A stretch of DNA of 64,000 nt from Rhodanobacter glycinis (GCF_006438785.1 NZ_RCZB01000001.1:1003912-1067911), one strand, 5' to 3'. Shown: positions 8,097-18,415, counted from the first letter of the stretch. The notes: generated by a model from the sequence alone, not told the origin. Numbers and translations: made by a program.

Positions 8097-9938
8097 TCAG
8101 CCATGCAGGCTGGCATAGATGCGTTCGGCCAGGCCGCGGTCGATGCCCTTCACCTGCATCAGTTCCTCGATGCCGGCACTCTCCACGCCCTGCATGCCGC
8201 CGAAGGCCTTGAGCAGTGCCGAGCGGCGGCGCGCACCGATGCCCGGCACATCCTCCAGCACGCTGCGCTCGCGCGCCTTCTCGCGTCGCTTGCGATGGCC
8301 ACTGATCGCAAAACGATGGGCCTCGTCGCGTACGGCGGCAACCAGATGCAGTGCGGGCGACGACGAGCCTGGATGCAACTCGCGCCCCGGGCTTCCCGAA
8401 GCCATCCGCGCGAGCACAAGGGTTTCCTCGCCGGCACGCCGGCCCGGCCCCTTCGCCACGCCGACCACTTCGATGCCGCTGACGCCGAGGTCCTTCAGCA
8501 CGTCCAATGCCTGTGCCACTTGGCCACTGCCGCCGTCGATCAGCAACACATCAGGACGCGCACCCTCGCCTTCAACGACCTTGCGAAAGCGCCGGGTCAA
8601 CGCCTGATGCATGGCCGCGTAGTCGTCACCTGGCGTGATGCCGGCGATATTGAAGCGCCGGTAATGCGACTTCTCCGGACCTTCCGGCCCGAATACCACG
8701 CAGGAAGCAACGGTCAGCTCGCCCATCGTGTGACTGATGTCGAAGCACTCGATGCGCCGCGGTGGCGCAGCGAGTTCAAGCACCTTCTGCAGATCATCGA
8801 AACGCGCACCGAGCGTCTGCCGACTGGCCAGTCGCGCGGTCAGCGAGGCCTGTGCATTGCGCTCGGCCATCTGCAGGAACTGCGCGCGATCGCCGCGCAC
8901 GCTGGATTTCAATTCGATTGCACGACCGGCATGCTGGGTCAGCAGTTCGGTCAGGATGGCCTGGTCGACCAGCGTCTCGCCAAGGATCAGCTCGCGCGGC
9001 ACGGGACGATCCAGGTAGTACTGCGCGATGAACTGCGCCAGCACATCGGCCGGCTCGGCATCCAGCGGCAGTCGTGGAAAGAAATCGCGCGTGCCCAGGC
9101 TGATGCCGTTGCGGAAGAACAGTACGCTGACGCAGGCCATGCCCGCCTCGATGCGGCAGGCGATCACGTCCATGTCGGCGCTGGCACCCTGCACATGATG
9201 TTGCGCCTGCAGCTGGCGCAAAGCGGCTACCTGGTCGCGTAGCTTGGCCGCACGCTCGAACTGCAGCGCCGTGCTGGCCTGCTCCATCGCCTCGGCCAGC
9301 TCGTCGATCACCGCGTTGCTGCGCCCCTCCAGAAACATCTCCGCGTGACGCACGTCGCTGCGGTAATCCTCTACGCTGATCAGCCCCACGCACGGCGCGC
9401 TGCAGCGACCGATCTGGTATTGCAGGCAGGGCCGCGAACGGTTGCGGAAATAGCTGTCCTCGCATTGGCGTACCTTGAACAGCTTCTGCATGAGGCTGAG
9501 GCTTTCGCGTACCGCATAAGTGCTCGGGTACGGGCCGAAGTAGCGACCCGGCAGGTTGCGTGCACCACGATGGAAGGCCAGTCGCGGGTAATCCTCGCCG
9601 CTGGACAGGTAAATGTACGGGTAGCTTTTGTCATCGCGCAGCAGGATGTTGTAGCGTGGTTTGAGCGACTTGATCAGCTGCGATTCCAGCAGCAGCGCTT
9701 CACCCTCGGTGCGCGTCACGGTGATCTCGACGCGGGCGATCTGCGCCACCATCGCGGCGATGCGCGGTTCCATCCGCGGCTTCAGGAAATAGCTGCCGAC
9801 CCGCTTCTTGAGGTTGCCGGCCTTGCCGACGTACAGCAGCTCGCCGGACGCGTCGAAATGACGGTAGACGCCGGGCGAGGAAGTGAGCGTGCGGACGAAG
9901 GCCTTGCCGTCGAAGGGGGGTGGTTGCGCGGACTGCAT
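8097..9938 (-). CDS. uvrC: excinuclease ABC subunit C
   Basis: Nucleotide excision repair endonuclease that cuts on both sides of a lesion in the UvrBC complex. 613 residues, standard length. Domains in order: an N-terminal GIY-YIG nuclease (SPGVYRHFD and LLYVGKAGNLKKRV), a Cys-rich segment (CLQYQIGRCSAPCVG), a UvrB-binding UVR segment around residues 200-235, the RNase H-like UvrC domain with HTMGELTVASCVVF and DVLLIDGGSGQV, and a C-terminal helix-hairpin-helix (VPGIGARRRSALL). The neighbouring pgsA is a conserved partner. Confidence 0.97.
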   Translation of the reverse strand: MQSAQPPPFDGKAFVRTLTSSPGVYRHFDASGELLYVGKAGNLKKRVGSYFLKPRMEPRIAAMVAQIARVEITVTRTEGEALLLESQLIKSLKPRYNILLRDDKSYPYIYLSSGEDYPRLAFHRGARNLPGRYFGPYPSTYAVRESLSLMQKLFKVRQCEDSYFRNRSRPCLQYQIGRCSAPCVGLISVEDYRSDVRHAEMFLEGRSNAVIDELAEAMEQASTALQFERAAKLRDQVAALRQLQAQHHVQGASADMDVIACRIEAGMACVSVLFFRNGISLGTRDFFPRLPLDAEPADVLAQFIAQYYLDRPVPRELILGETLVDQAILTELLTQHAGRAIELKSSVRGDRAQFLQMAERNAQASLTARLASRQTLGARFDDLQKVLELAAPPRRIECFDISHTMGELTVASCVVFGPEGPEKSHYRRFNIAGITPGDDYAAMHQALTRRFRKVVEGEGARPDVLLIDGGSGQVAQALDVLKDLGVSGIEVVGVAKGPGRRAGEETLVLARMASGSPGRELHPGSSSPALHLVAAVRDEAHRFAISGHRKRREKARERSVLEDVPGIGARRRSALLKAFGGMQGVESAGIEELMQVKGIDRGLAERIYASLHG

Positions 9939-10002
9939 GGGGGCATTCTAACGGGTGGGAGGTGGCCGGACGCGCCGGCGCGTTGCCGTCAGAAGTGGTG
10001 GC

Positions 10003-10779
10003 TCAATGCTGCGTGCGCAACCATAGTTCGGCGCGTTCGAGGTCAGCTTCGGTATCAATGCCCGGCGGGAACGGTTCCGGGGTCAGCCGCACCGCAATCG
10101 CGTAGCCATGTTCCAGCACGCGCAGCTGCTCCAGCGATTCAGTCTGCTCCAGCGGCGTGCGCGGCAGGCGACTGTAGCGATCCAGAAAGCCGGCCCGGTA
10201 TGCATAGATGCCGATGTGTCGCAGGAATGGCGAGCCCGATGGCAGGGTGTGCCGGTCGGCGGCGAATGCGTCACGCGCCCACGGCAGCGGCGCGCGGCTG
10301 AAATACAGCGCGCGGCCGTTGGCCGTGCGTACCAGTTTCACCACGTTCGGGTCGAACAGTTCCTCGGCGTCGATGATCGGGGTGGCCAGTGTCGCCATCG
10401 GTGCATCGTCACCGGCCAGCGCCTGCGCCACCGCACGAATGCCGGCCGCCGGTGCGAACGGTTCGTCGCCCTGCAGGTTCACCACGATGGTGTCGTCGGC
10501 CCAACCGTAGCGGGTGGCACATTCGGCCAGCCGGTCGCTGCCCGAGGCATGGTCGCTGCGGGTCATGCATATCTCCACCCCTTGCCCGACCAGAGCGTCG
10601 GCTATGCGCTGGTCGTCCACCGCCACCACGACCTGGCTGGCTCCGGCCTGCAGCGCACGCTGCGCCACCCGCACCACCATCGGTACGCCGTCGATGTCGC
10701 GCAGCGGCTTGGCTGGCAGGCGGGTGGAGCCATAGCGGGCGGGAATGGCGACGATGAAAGGCGGCACAGCGTTGGACAT
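10003..10779 (-). CDS. kdsB: 3-deoxy-manno-octulosonate cytidylyltransferase
   Basis: Activates KDO to CMP-KDO for lipopolysaccharide inner-core synthesis in the cytoplasm. 258 residues, the usual size. The N-terminal nucleotide-binding [14 protein letters not shown], the [14 protein letters not shown] stretch and [10 protein letters not shown] are diagnostic. The start at 10779 follows an AAGGA site; an ORF extension to 10803 lacks support. It lies 54 nt after aroA on the same strand, so cotranscription with serC-pheA-aroA is likely. Confidence 0.96.
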   Translation of the reverse strand: MSNAVPPFIVAIPARYGSTRLPAKPLRDIDGVPMVVRVAQRALQAGASQVVVAVDDQRIADALVGQGVEICMTRSDHASGSDRLAECATRYGWADDTIVVNLQGDEPFAPAAGIRAVAQALAGDDAPMATLATPIIDAEELFDPNVVKLVRTANGRALYFSRAPLPWARDAFAADRHTLPSGSPFLRHIGIYAYRAGFLDRYSRLPRTPLEQTESLEQLRVLEHGYAIAVRLTPEPFPPGIDTEADLERAELWLRTQH

Positions 10780-10833
10780 GGGGTTCCTTTTACCAGGCGA
10801 CAAGCCTACCGCAACACCACCAGGTGGCGGTGT

Positions 10834-12141
10834 TCAAGCAACGGTACGCAAGGCGAAGCCACAACCGTTGACCAGCTCGAGGAAGCCGGGGAAGGACGTG
10901 GCGACATGACTGCAATCGTTGATCCGCACGGGGCCAGCAGCAACCAGCCCGGCGACTGCAAAGCTCATCGCGATGCGATGGTCGAGATGGCTTTCCACGC
11001 TGCCGGTGCCGAGCTTGCCGCCGTGGATGAGCGCGCCGTCCGGCGTTTCCTCGATCGCCGCGCCGAGCGTGCGCAGGCCGACGGCCATCGTGGCGATCCG
11101 ATCAGACTCCTTCACCCGCAGCTCGGCCGCACCGCGAATGAGGGTGCTGCCGCTGGCCACGGCCGCGGCGATGAACAACGCGGGAAACTCGTCGATCATG
11201 TCGGGCACCAGCGACTCGGGCAATTCGATGCCATGCAGTGGCGCATAACGCACGACCAGGTCGCCGACCGGTTCGCCGCCGCTTTCGCGCGGGTTTTCGA
11301 TCGTGATGTCCGCACCCATCAGGCGCAGTGCCTGCAGCAGCCCCGTGCGGCGCGGGTTGAGGCCGACCGCGGGTAACTTCAATTCGGAACCGGGCACGAT
11401 ACTGGCGGCGACCAGAAAGAATGCCGCCGAGGAGAAGTCGGCCGGCACGTCCACATCGGTAGCGCGCAGCGAATGGCCGCCTTCCAGTTTCGCGCGGCCC
11501 GGCTCGAACGTGATCGGCCAGCCGAATGCGGCCAGCATGCGCTCGGTGTAGTCGCGCGTCGGGTGCGGCTCGATGATTTCTGTCTCGCCGGCGGCATACA
11601 GGCCTGCCAGCAACAGCGCGGACTTCACTTGCGCACTGGCTACCGGTAATTCGTAGCGAATGCCATGCAGTGGCTGGCGACCGCGCACCTGCAGCGGTGG
11701 CAGGCCGTCGTGCGTGTCGATGCGCGCACCCATCGAGGCCAGCGGATCGGTGACCCGCCGCATCGGCCGCTTCGACAGCGAGGCGTCACCGATCAGCTTG
11801 CTGTCGAAAGCCTGTCCGGCCAGCAAACCCGTCAGCAGGCGCATGCCGGTGCCGGCGTTGCCGCAATCGAGCGGCTGCGACGAGCCGCGCAATCCATGCA
11901 GGCCGACGCCATGCACCACGCGCTCGCCGGCAGATGGTGTTTCGATGTGCACGCCCAGTTGCGCGAGTACGGCGGCGGTGGCGCGGGTGTCCTCACCTTC
12001 AAGGAAGCCGCGTATGCGCGAATCCCCTTCGGCGATGGCCGCCAGCATCAACGCGCGGTGCGATACCGACTTGTCGCCGGGCACGCGCACGCTGCCGTGC
12101 AGGGGCTGGCCCGGTCGGCTGCTCCAGTCGAGGCGATTCAA
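10834..12141 (-). CDS. aroA: 3-phosphoshikimate 1-carboxyvinyltransferase (EPSP synthase)
   Basis: Sixth step of the shikimate pathway: adds enolpyruvyl from PEP to shikimate 3-phosphate. No ATG lies in a suitable place, but a TTG at 12141 is preceded by GGAGA at proper spacing and gives 435 residues, matching the family. Motifs include VPGDKSVSHRALM, DCGNAGTGMRLL, GDASLSKRPMRRV, VKESDRIA and LDHRIAMSF. The KRPMRRV and SVSHR pattern resembles class II (CP4-like) enzymes more than the E. coli class I type. The CP4 residue responsible for glyphosate tolerance (Ala in its NAATG) is Gly here. It starts 19 nt after the pheA stop, so the two are probably cotranscribed. Confidence 0.93.
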   Translation of the reverse strand: MNRLDWSSRPGQPLHGSVRVPGDKSVSHRALMLAAIAEGDSRIRGFLEGEDTRATAAVLAQLGVHIETPSAGERVVHGVGLHGLRGSSQPLDCGNAGTGMRLLTGLLAGQAFDSKLIGDASLSKRPMRRVTDPLASMGARIDTHDGLPPLQVRGRQPLHGIRYELPVASAQVKSALLLAGLYAAGETEIIEPHPTRDYTERMLAAFGWPITFEPGRAKLEGGHSLRATDVDVPADFSSAAFFLVAASIVPGSELKLPAVGLNPRRTGLLQALRLMGADITIENPRESGGEPVGDLVVRYAPLHGIELPESLVPDMIDEFPALFIAAAVASGSTLIRGAAELRVKESDRIATMAVGLRTLGAAIEETPDGALIHGGKLGTGSVESHLDHRIAMSFAVAGLVAAGPVRINDCSHVATSFPGFLELVNGCGFALRTVA

Positions 12142-12160
12142 TCCGATGTCTCCATGCGGC

Positions 12161-13249
12161 TCAGGGCAGTGCCACCGGGTAGGAACCCAGCACGCGTATC
12201 GTCGCCGCCGATTCACCGATGTCATGCACAGCCGCCTGCAACGCGTCGCCATCGATATGGCCGGAGACGTCGATGAAGAATGCGTACTGCCACTTGCCGG
12301 TATGCGCCGGCCGCGACTCGATCCGGTTCAGGCTGATGCCATGCTTGGCGAATGGACTGAGTACGTCATATAGCGCGCCGGGCTTGTCATTCACCGTGAT
12401 CAGCAGCGACGTCCGGTCGTTGCCGGACGGTGGGAACAGCGAACGACCGATGACCAGGAAGCGGGTGGTGTTGTCGGCACGATCCTCGATGCCCTGTGCC
12501 ACGATCTTGAGGCCGTAGATTTTCCCCGCAGTTTCGCCGGCGATCGCCGCCGCGTCATCGGCATGCCGGGCCAGCCGCGCCGCCTCGGCGTTGCTGCCGA
12601 CTGCAATGCATTCCACGCCCGGCAGATTGATGCGCAACCAGGTCTTGCACTGCTGCAATGATTGCGCATGCGCGTAGACGCGCTTGATGTCTTCCAGCTT
12701 GCCGGCCTGCGAATGCAGGCATTGGTGTACGCGCAGCTCCACTTCGCCGCAGATGGTGGCATCGGAGGTGAGGAACATGTCCAGCGTGACCTGGATCATG
12801 CCCTGCCCCGAGTTCTCCACCGGCACCACGCCGAAGTCGGCGTGCCCGGCGGCGACCTCCTGAAAAACCTCCTCGATGCTGCCCAGCGGCAGGCCGTAGG
12901 CGGCATGGCCGAAATGCTTGCGCACTGCCTGCTCGCTGAAGGTGCCCTCCGGGCCGAGGAAACCGATCTTCAGCGGGTCTTCCTGCGCCAGGCAGGACGA
13001 CATGATCTCGCGGAACAGCCGCACCATCTCGGTGTCGGACAGCGGGCCGTCGTTGCGGTCCACCACCATGCGCAGCACATGCGCTTCGCGCTCGGGACGG
13101 TAATAGTCGATGGCCGAAAGCCCTGCTCCCTTCACCTTCGCTACCGTCTGCGCATGATTCGCACGCTCGGAAATCAGCTGCTGAATCTGCCGGTCGATGC
13201 TGTCGATGCGCTCGCGCATCTCGCTCAGCGGTGTCTTGGTATCAGTCAT
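12161..13249 (-). CDS. pheA: bifunctional chorismate mutase / prephenate dehydratase
   Basis: Converts chorismate via prephenate to phenylpyruvate for phenylalanine synthesis. 362 residues. Domains: an N-terminal AroQ chorismate mutase (about 1-90, MRERIDSIDRQIQQLI...), prephenate dehydratase (about 95-270, GFLGPEGTFSEQA; catalytic TRF in DNTTRFLVIG), and a C-terminal ACT regulatory domain (SLLITVNDKPGALYDV, with the ESRP motif LNRIESRP for phenylalanine binding). Both ACT motifs are intact, so allosteric feedback inhibition by phenylalanine is expected. It sits between serC and aroA in the widely conserved serC-pheA-aroA order. Confidence 0.96.
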   Translation of the reverse strand: MTDTKTPLSEMRERIDSIDRQIQQLISERANHAQTVAKVKGAGLSAIDYYRPEREAHVLRMVVDRNDGPLSDTEMVRLFREIMSSCLAQEDPLKIGFLGPEGTFSEQAVRKHFGHAAYGLPLGSIEEVFQEVAAGHADFGVVPVENSGQGMIQVTLDMFLTSDATICGEVELRVHQCLHSQAGKLEDIKRVYAHAQSLQQCKTWLRINLPGVECIAVGSNAEAARLARHADDAAAIAGETAGKIYGLKIVAQGIEDRADNTTRFLVIGRSLFPPSGNDRTSLLITVNDKPGALYDVLSPFAKHGISLNRIESRPAHTGKWQYAFFIDVSGHIDGDALQAAVHDIGESAATIRVLGSYPVALP

Positions 13250-13323
13250 GCTTTAGCCGCCTGGATGGATAGAAGTCCAAATGAATAGCTTGCATCTTGC
13301 CTGATAGTGCCGTGTGTGGCCAA

Positions 13324-14421
13324 TCAGCCATGCCGTCGCGCGAAGTCCTGCATGAATGCCGTCAAAGCCTGCACTGCTTCCAGCGGTACCGCGTTATACA
13401 GCGATGCGCGCATGCCACCCAGCGCCTTGTGGCCCTTCAGCGCCATCAGGCCGGCGGCTTCCGATTCCGCGAGGAAGGCGGCATCCAGCGCGCTGTCGTG
13501 CAGGGTGAAACGGACATTCATGCGCGAGCGGGCGGACAGTTCGATGGGGTTGCTGTAGTACCCGTCCGAGCCATCAATGGCCTGATAAAGCAGCGCGGCC
13601 TTGGCGCGATTGCGCTCTGCCATCACCGTGAGCCCACCTTGCGCATGCAACCACTGGAAGGTCAGACCGGCCACATACCAGCCCCAGGTATTCGGCGTGT
13701 TGAGCATGGAATCGTTCGCAGCCTGTTCGGCATAGCGGAAGATCTTCGCCATCGGCCGGCCCGCGCGTTGCAACAGGTCGCGGCGAATGATCATCACTAC
13801 CAGCCCGGACGGACCGATGTTCTTCTGCGCGCCGACATAGATCAGGCCGAAACGCGACACATCCAGTGGCTCGGACAGGATGTTCGAGGACATGTCCGCC
13901 ACCAGCGGCACCGTGCCGACGTCGGGGATGTCGTGGAATTCCACGCCGTGGATCGTCTCGTTGGGCGTGTAGTGCACGTAGGCGGCGCGCGGGTCCAGTT
14001 GCCAGCCGTCGCGGGGGGGCAGTTTCAGGAAGTCGTCCTTCTGGCTGCTGGCGGCCGTGTTGACCTGCACGTACGGCGCAGCTTCAGCGACCGCCTTTGC
14101 GCTCCAGTGTCCGCTGACGATGTAGTCGGCGCTGTCGCCGTCACCGGCCAGGTTCATCGGGATCTGCGCGAACTGCTGGGTGGCGCCGCCCTGCAGGAAC
14201 AGCACCGCGTAATCGGCCGAAACCGTCAACAGGCTGCGCAGGTCGGCCTCGGTACGCGCAGCCATCTCGATGAAGCGTTTGCCGCGGTGGGATTGTTCCA
14301 TCACCGAGGCGCCGCTGCCGTTCCAGTCCAGCATCTCGTGCTGGGCACGTTCGAGTACCGCTTGCGGCAACGCCGCCGGACCGGCGCTGAAATTCCAGAC
14401 TCTGCTCACGTGCGCGTGCAT
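13324..14421 (-). CDS. serC: phosphoserine aminotransferase
   Basis: PLP enzyme converting 3-phosphohydroxypyruvate to phosphoserine; it also acts in pyridoxine synthesis. About 365 residues. The N-terminal RVWNFSAGPAALP, the MEQSHRGKRF region and the PLP-binding Lys in YVGAQKNIGPSGL are the family hallmarks. An ATG at 14439 would add six residues. 14421 was taken because it is nearer the usual N-terminus; neither has a clear Shine-Dalgarno site. It is followed after 74 nt by pheA on the same strand. Confidence 0.93.
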   Translation of the reverse strand: MHAHVSRVWNFSAGPAALPQAVLERAQHEMLDWNGSGASVMEQSHRGKRFIEMAARTEADLRSLLTVSADYAVLFLQGGATQQFAQIPMNLAGDGDSADYIVSGHWSAKAVAEAAPYVQVNTAASSQKDDFLKLPPRDGWQLDPRAAYVHYTPNETIHGVEFHDIPDVGTVPLVADMSSNILSEPLDVSRFGLIYVGAQKNIGPSGLVVMIIRRDLLQRAGRPMAKIFRYAEQAANDSMLNTPNTWGWYVAGLTFQWLHAQGGLTVMAERNRAKAALLYQAIDGSDGYYSNPIELSARSRMNVRFTLHDSALDAAFLAESEAAGLMALKGHKALGGMRASLYNAVPLEAVQALTAFMQDFARRHG

Positions 14422-14501
14422 CCCGTCGAGGTGGTTCACGCATTATGGCGCGGCGCAGCATATGACGGTCAACTGCCCGTCGGGCGATCGGCTGCGTGAC
14501 G

Positions 14502-15269
14502 TCAGAAACGGATCAGCAGCACCAGTGCGATGCCCAGCGCCAGCACGGCAGCAGTGACGATCAACCACCACACTTCGCCCGACGGGCCAGCCACCTCTTC
14601 CGGCAAATGCGTCGGCAATGGTGCGGGCATGACGATCTCCGGTTCCGGCTCCATCCCCGGCGCCTCGACCACGAAACGATGCATGGCCAGGCCAATCTGA
14701 TCGCCAGGTTGCAACGCCAACCTCGACACGACGGCACCATTGACCCGCAAGGGATGGCGCTCGGATGTCTGGGCGGCCTGCAGCAGCAACTGGCCGTCGT
14801 CCCAGAAAATGCGCAACGTGGCAACGTCGCCCTGCGGCAACTCCAGCGGGTAGCCCCCTTGCGGACCGAGCTCGAGACTGTCCTGCAGCGGCAATACGCG
14901 GCCGGAGAGCGGGCCGGCCACGGCACGCAAGGCCACCGTGCAGCGCCCCTGCTCCGGCACGATCAGGGGCGGGCGAGCGGTTGGATCGCGATCGTCGCGC
15001 AGCAGCATGCGGCAATCGCCGACGCTGACCACGTCACCCGCGCGCAGCAAGGCACGTTCGCGCACGGGTCGCGCATTGACGTAGATGCGATCGGCCGACG
15101 GCACCACCTGCAACACCCAGCCACGGCGATCCTGCTGGATTCGCAAGTGCTGGGGTGCCGCCTGGCTGGCAGCCAGCACAAGGTCGTTGTCGGGCGCGCT
15201 GCCGATACGCAGTTGCGTCTGTGCCCAATGGAAATCCTCGCGGGCCGCATTGGGAAATTCGATACGCAT
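14502..15269 (-). CDS. FHA-domain membrane-anchored protein
   Basis: 255 residues. Two forkhead-associated-like regions can be seen: residues about 15-90 (LRIGSAPDNDLVL, QHLRI, IYVNARPV, LLRAGDVVSVGD, the usual RxG..N..H-like layout) and about 105-200 (a second, more diverged copy with PLRVNGAVV and LQPGDQIGLA). A Pro/Glu-rich linker leads to a single C-terminal transmembrane helix (WWLIVTAAVLALGIALVLL) ending in RF. This suggests a tail-anchored inner-membrane protein with its FHA part in the cytoplasm, able to bind phosphothreonine partners. No Ser/Thr kinase is in the window. The start at 15269 is uncertain; ORF extension to 15479 overlaps the divergent gene. Confidence 0.75.
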   Translation of the reverse strand: MRIEFPNAAREDFHWAQTQLRIGSAPDNDLVLAASQAAPQHLRIQQDRRGWVLQVVPSADRIYVNARPVRERALLRAGDVVSVGDCRMLLRDDRDPTARPPLIVPEQGRCTVALRAVAGPLSGRVLPLQDSLELGPQGGYPLELPQGDVATLRIFWDDGQLLLQAAQTSERHPLRVNGAVVSRLALQPGDQIGLAMHRFVVEAPGMEPEPEIVMPAPLPTHLPEEVAGPSGEVWWLIVTAAVLALGIALVLLIRF

Positions 15270-15368
15270 GTGTGAACCAGTCGAGGGCCGCGAAACTCTA
15301 GCATGCGGTCCGTCACGCTCCAGTACATCGCTGGGATTAAGATGCACCGTTTTTACCCGGAGCCCGCC

Positions 15369-15644
15369 ATGCCGAAAATCGATATTCGCCGCCCGCATCA
15401 GCTCTCGATCGCGGAGGCCCGTGTGGTGGTCGACAAGGTGGCCGCGCGGATGCGTGAAAAGTTCGGCATGGATGGGCAATGGCAGGGCGACACCCTGCAG
15501 TTTTCACGCCCGGGCGTGAGCGGCACGATCGCTGTCGGCAGCGACGCCATCCAGGTCAAGGCCGAGCTGGGCATGATGCTGGCGCCGTTGAAAGGCATGG
15601 TCGAGCAGGAAATCCGGCGCAAGCTGGATGAACATTTCGCCTGA
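15369..15644 (+). CDS. polyhydroxyalkanoic acid system family protein
   Basis: 91 residues, cytoplasmic, no signal peptide. It resembles the small proteins found near PHA synthesis loci (TIGR02610-type), with an N-terminal DIRRPHQLSIAEARVVVDKV segment and a C-terminal GMMLAPLKGMVEQEI region. The same protein is found in many gammaproteobacteria that lack PHA genes, and its function is not established. No PHA synthase or phasin is present here. The start at 15369 is favoured because family members begin just before the I-x-R-x-H segment. Confidence 0.72.
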   Translation: MPKIDIRRPHQLSIAEARVVVDKVAARMREKFGMDGQWQGDTLQFSRPGVSGTIAVGSDAIQVKAELGMMLAPLKGMVEQEIRRKLDEHFA

Positions 15645-15735
15645 TCATCCTTGATGATTCTTTAACCAAACGCCTATCCATGGCATACTCGCCGGCTTAC
15701 GCGGCCATGACGGCCGTGCGTGAACCCCGGAACAC

Positions 15736-15954
15736 ATGGCCAAAGACGACGTCATCGAAATGGAAGGCACGGTCCAGGAGACCCTGCCCAACACCATGTT
15801 TCGTGTGCAACTGGAGAACGGGCACGTCATCATCGCCCACATCTCCGGCCGCATGCGCAAGCACTACATCCGCATCCTCACAGGCGACAAGGTCAAGATC
15901 GAAATGACCCCGTACGACCTGAGCAAGGGACGCATTACCTACCGCATGAAGTAA
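15736..15954 (+). CDS. infA: translation initiation factor IF-1
   Basis: 72 residues, exactly the family length; a single OB-fold (S1-like) domain. [19 protein letters not shown], the [15 protein letters not shown] core and the [17 protein letters not shown] end are near-invariant in IF-1. It binds the ribosomal A site with IF-2 and IF-3 during initiation. It is monocistronic here and convergent with clpA, separated by a strong hairpin. infA beside clpA-clpS is a common arrangement in proteobacteria. Confidence 0.98.
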   Translation: MAKDDVIEMEGTVQETLPNTMFRVQLENGHVIIAHISGRMRKHYIRILTGDKVKIEMTPYDLSKGRITYRMK

Positions 15955-16018
15955 TGCGGTTGGCCGGCGGCTGACGCGCCTGCGCGCAGCGAACAGGTAG
16001 CGGGATGATGGTGTCAGA

Positions 16019-16053
16019 AAAGCAAAGGCGGCGCATTGCGCCGCCTTTGCTTT
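16019..16053. terminator. bidirectional terminator between infA and clpA
   Basis: A perfect 16-bp stem (AAAGCAAAGGCGGCGC / GCGCCGCCTTTGCTTT) with a 3-nt loop between two convergent genes. Both orientations end in a T-rich tail contributed by the stem. Confidence 0.85.
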
Positions 16054-16078
16054 GCCTCGCGTTTGGCGATTGAAGAAC

Positions 16079-18349
16079 CTACTCGACCACGGCCGGCAGC
16101 TTCTCAGCGGCCTCGCAATCCACCTTCAGCTCGCCGCCCTGCACGCTCAGGCGAACCACGCCGCCCTCGGCCAGCTTGCCGAACAGCAGTTCGTCAGCCA
16201 GCGCACGCTTCACCTTCTCCTGGATTACCCGCGCCATCGGCCGGGCACCCATCTGCGGATCGAATCCATGCTCGGCCAGCCAACGGCGAGCATCGGCGTC
16301 CACGTCCAGGCTCACGCGCTTCTCGGTCAGCTGGCTTTCCAGTTCGATCAGGAACTTGTCGACCACGCGCAGAATGTGCTCGAAGTCGAGCGCGCCGAAC
16401 TGGATGACCGCATCCAGCCGGTTGCGGAATTCCGGCGTGAAGATGCGGCGGATCACTTCCATCGCGTCCGACTCGTGCTTCTGCTCGACGAAGCCCATGC
16501 TGCGCCTCGCAGCGATCGCCGCACCCGCATTGGTGGTCATCACCACCACCACGTTCTTGAAGTTCGCCTCGCGACCGTTGGTGTCGGTCAGCACGCCGCG
16601 ATCCATCACCTGCAGCAGGATATTGAACACGTCCGGGTGCGCCTTCTCGATCTCGTCCAGCAGCAGAACCGCATGCGGATGCTTGGTCACCGCCTCGGTC
16701 AACAGGCCACCCTGGTCGAAACCGACATAGCCCGGAGGTGCACCGACCAGCCGCGACACCGAATGCCCTTCCATGTACTCGGACATGTCGAAGCGGATCA
16801 TCTCGATGCCCAGCTGCATCGCCAGCTGCTTGGTCACCTCGGTCTTGCCAACTCCCGTCGGACCCGCGAGCAGGAAGCAGCCGATCGGCTTGGACGGATC
16901 AGCCAGGCCTGAGCGGGCCATCTTGATCGATGCGGCCAGCGCCTCGATCGCCTGATCCTGGCCGAACACGACCATCTTGAGGTTGCGTTCAAGGTTGCGC
17001 AGCACGTCGCGATCCGACGCGGAGACCTGCTTGGCCGGAATGCGAGCCATCTTGGCGACGATGTATTCGACCTCGGTCACGTCGACGGTGCCGGTACGCT
17101 GATCTTCCGGCAGCAGCCGCTGCCGCGCGCCCGCCTCGTCGATCACGTCGATCGCCTTGTCCGGCAGCAGCCGGTCGGGAATGTGCTTGACCGACAGATC
17201 CACCGCCGCCTTCAACGCCTCGTTGGTATAGGCAACGTGGTGGTGTTCCTCGAAGCGCGAGCGCAGGCCCTTCAGAATCTCGATGCTGTCGGCCACGGTG
17301 GGCTCGACCACGTCGATCTTCTGGAACCGGCGAGCCAGCGCGCGATCCTTCTCGAACACGCCGCGGTATTCCTGGAATGTGGTCGAGCCGATGCAGCGCA
17401 ACTCGCCCGATGCGAGCATCGGCTTGATCAGGTTCGACGCGTCCATGGTGCCGCCCGACGCCGAGCCGGCGCCGATGATGGTATGGATCTCGTCGATGAA
17501 CAGGATCGCACCCGGCTGCTTCTTCAGCTGCGCGATGACGCCCTTCAGGCGCTTCTCGAAGTCGCCGCGGTACTTGGTGCCGGCCACCAGGGCGCCGAGG
17601 TCCAGCGACCAGATCGTGGCGCTTTCCAGCACCTCCGGTACTTCGCCATCGACGATACGCTTGGCCAGACCTTCGGCCAGCGCGGTCTTGCCCACGCCGG
17701 CCTCGCCCACGTAGAGAGGGTTGTTCTTGCGGCGGCGGCACAGCACCTGGATCGTGCGTTCGATCTCGTCGGCGCGGCCGATCAGCGGGTCGATCTTGCC
17801 TTCCAGCGCGAGCTCGTTGAGATTGCTGGCGAACTCGTGCAGCGGGTTGCCTTTCGGTTCGCCGCCCTCCTCGCCCTCACGCTCGCCGCCGGACACGCCA
17901 GCGGCCGGCTCGTCGCCGATCTTGGCGATGCCGTGCGAGATGTAATTGACCACGTCGAGCCGGGTGATTTCCTGCTGGTGCATGAAATACACCGCATGCG
18001 AATCCTTCTCGCCGAAGATCGCCACCAGTACGTTCGCGCCGGTGACCTCCTTTCGACCCGAGGATTGCACGTGGTACACGGCGCGCTGCAGCACCCGCTG
18101 GAAGCCCAGCGTGGGTTGCGTGTCGCGTTCGTCGCCCTGCGGCAAGACCGGCACGGTTTCGTTGATGATGCGCGCCAGTTCGGCCGACAGCCGCGGCAGA
18201 TCCGCGCCGCAGGCGCGCAAGGCACCCAGGGCCGACTGGTTCTCGGTCAGCGCCAGCAGCAGGTGCTCCACCGTCATGAACTCGTGGCGTTGTTCGCGGG
18301 CCTGCTTGTAGCAATGGCCGATGGTGACTTCCAGATCCTTGCTGAACAT
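16079..18349 (-). CDS. clpA: ATP-dependent Clp protease ATP-binding subunit ClpA
   Basis: AAA+ unfoldase that feeds substrates to ClpP. 756 residues, matching E. coli ClpA in length. A Clp_N domain (residues 1-145) is followed by an acidic linker, AAA module D1 (Walker [11 protein letters not shown], Walker [11 protein letters not shown]) and D2 (Walker [11 protein letters not shown], Walker [15 protein letters not shown]). There is no ClpB-type middle coiled coil, which separates it from ClpB. The start at 18349 has GGAGACG upstream. The clpS adaptor gene precedes it by 66 nt on the same strand. Confidence 0.97.
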   Translation of the reverse strand: MFSKDLEVTIGHCYKQAREQRHEFMTVEHLLLALTENQSALGALRACGADLPRLSAELARIINETVPVLPQGDERDTQPTLGFQRVLQRAVYHVQSSGRKEVTGANVLVAIFGEKDSHAVYFMHQQEITRLDVVNYISHGIAKIGDEPAAGVSGGEREGEEGGEPKGNPLHEFASNLNELALEGKIDPLIGRADEIERTIQVLCRRRKNNPLYVGEAGVGKTALAEGLAKRIVDGEVPEVLESATIWSLDLGALVAGTKYRGDFEKRLKGVIAQLKKQPGAILFIDEIHTIIGAGSASGGTMDASNLIKPMLASGELRCIGSTTFQEYRGVFEKDRALARRFQKIDVVEPTVADSIEILKGLRSRFEEHHHVAYTNEALKAAVDLSVKHIPDRLLPDKAIDVIDEAGARQRLLPEDQRTGTVDVTEVEYIVAKMARIPAKQVSASDRDVLRNLERNLKMVVFGQDQAIEALAASIKMARSGLADPSKPIGCFLLAGPTGVGKTEVTKQLAMQLGIEMIRFDMSEYMEGHSVSRLVGAPPGYVGFDQGGLLTEAVTKHPHAVLLLDEIEKAHPDVFNILLQVMDRGVLTDTNGREANFKNVVVVMTTNAGAAIAARRSMGFVEQKHESDAMEVIRRIFTPEFRNRLDAVIQFGALDFEHILRVVDKFLIELESQLTEKRVSLDVDADARRWLAEHGFDPQMGARPMARVIQEKVKRALADELLFGKLAEGGVVRLSVQGGELKVDCEAAEKLPAVVE

Positions 18350-18415
18350 TCGGATCGTCTCCGCTTGAAAAGTTGAGCGGCCTTCAGCGCCGCGATGAGC
18401 ACAAAATGGGGGCGC

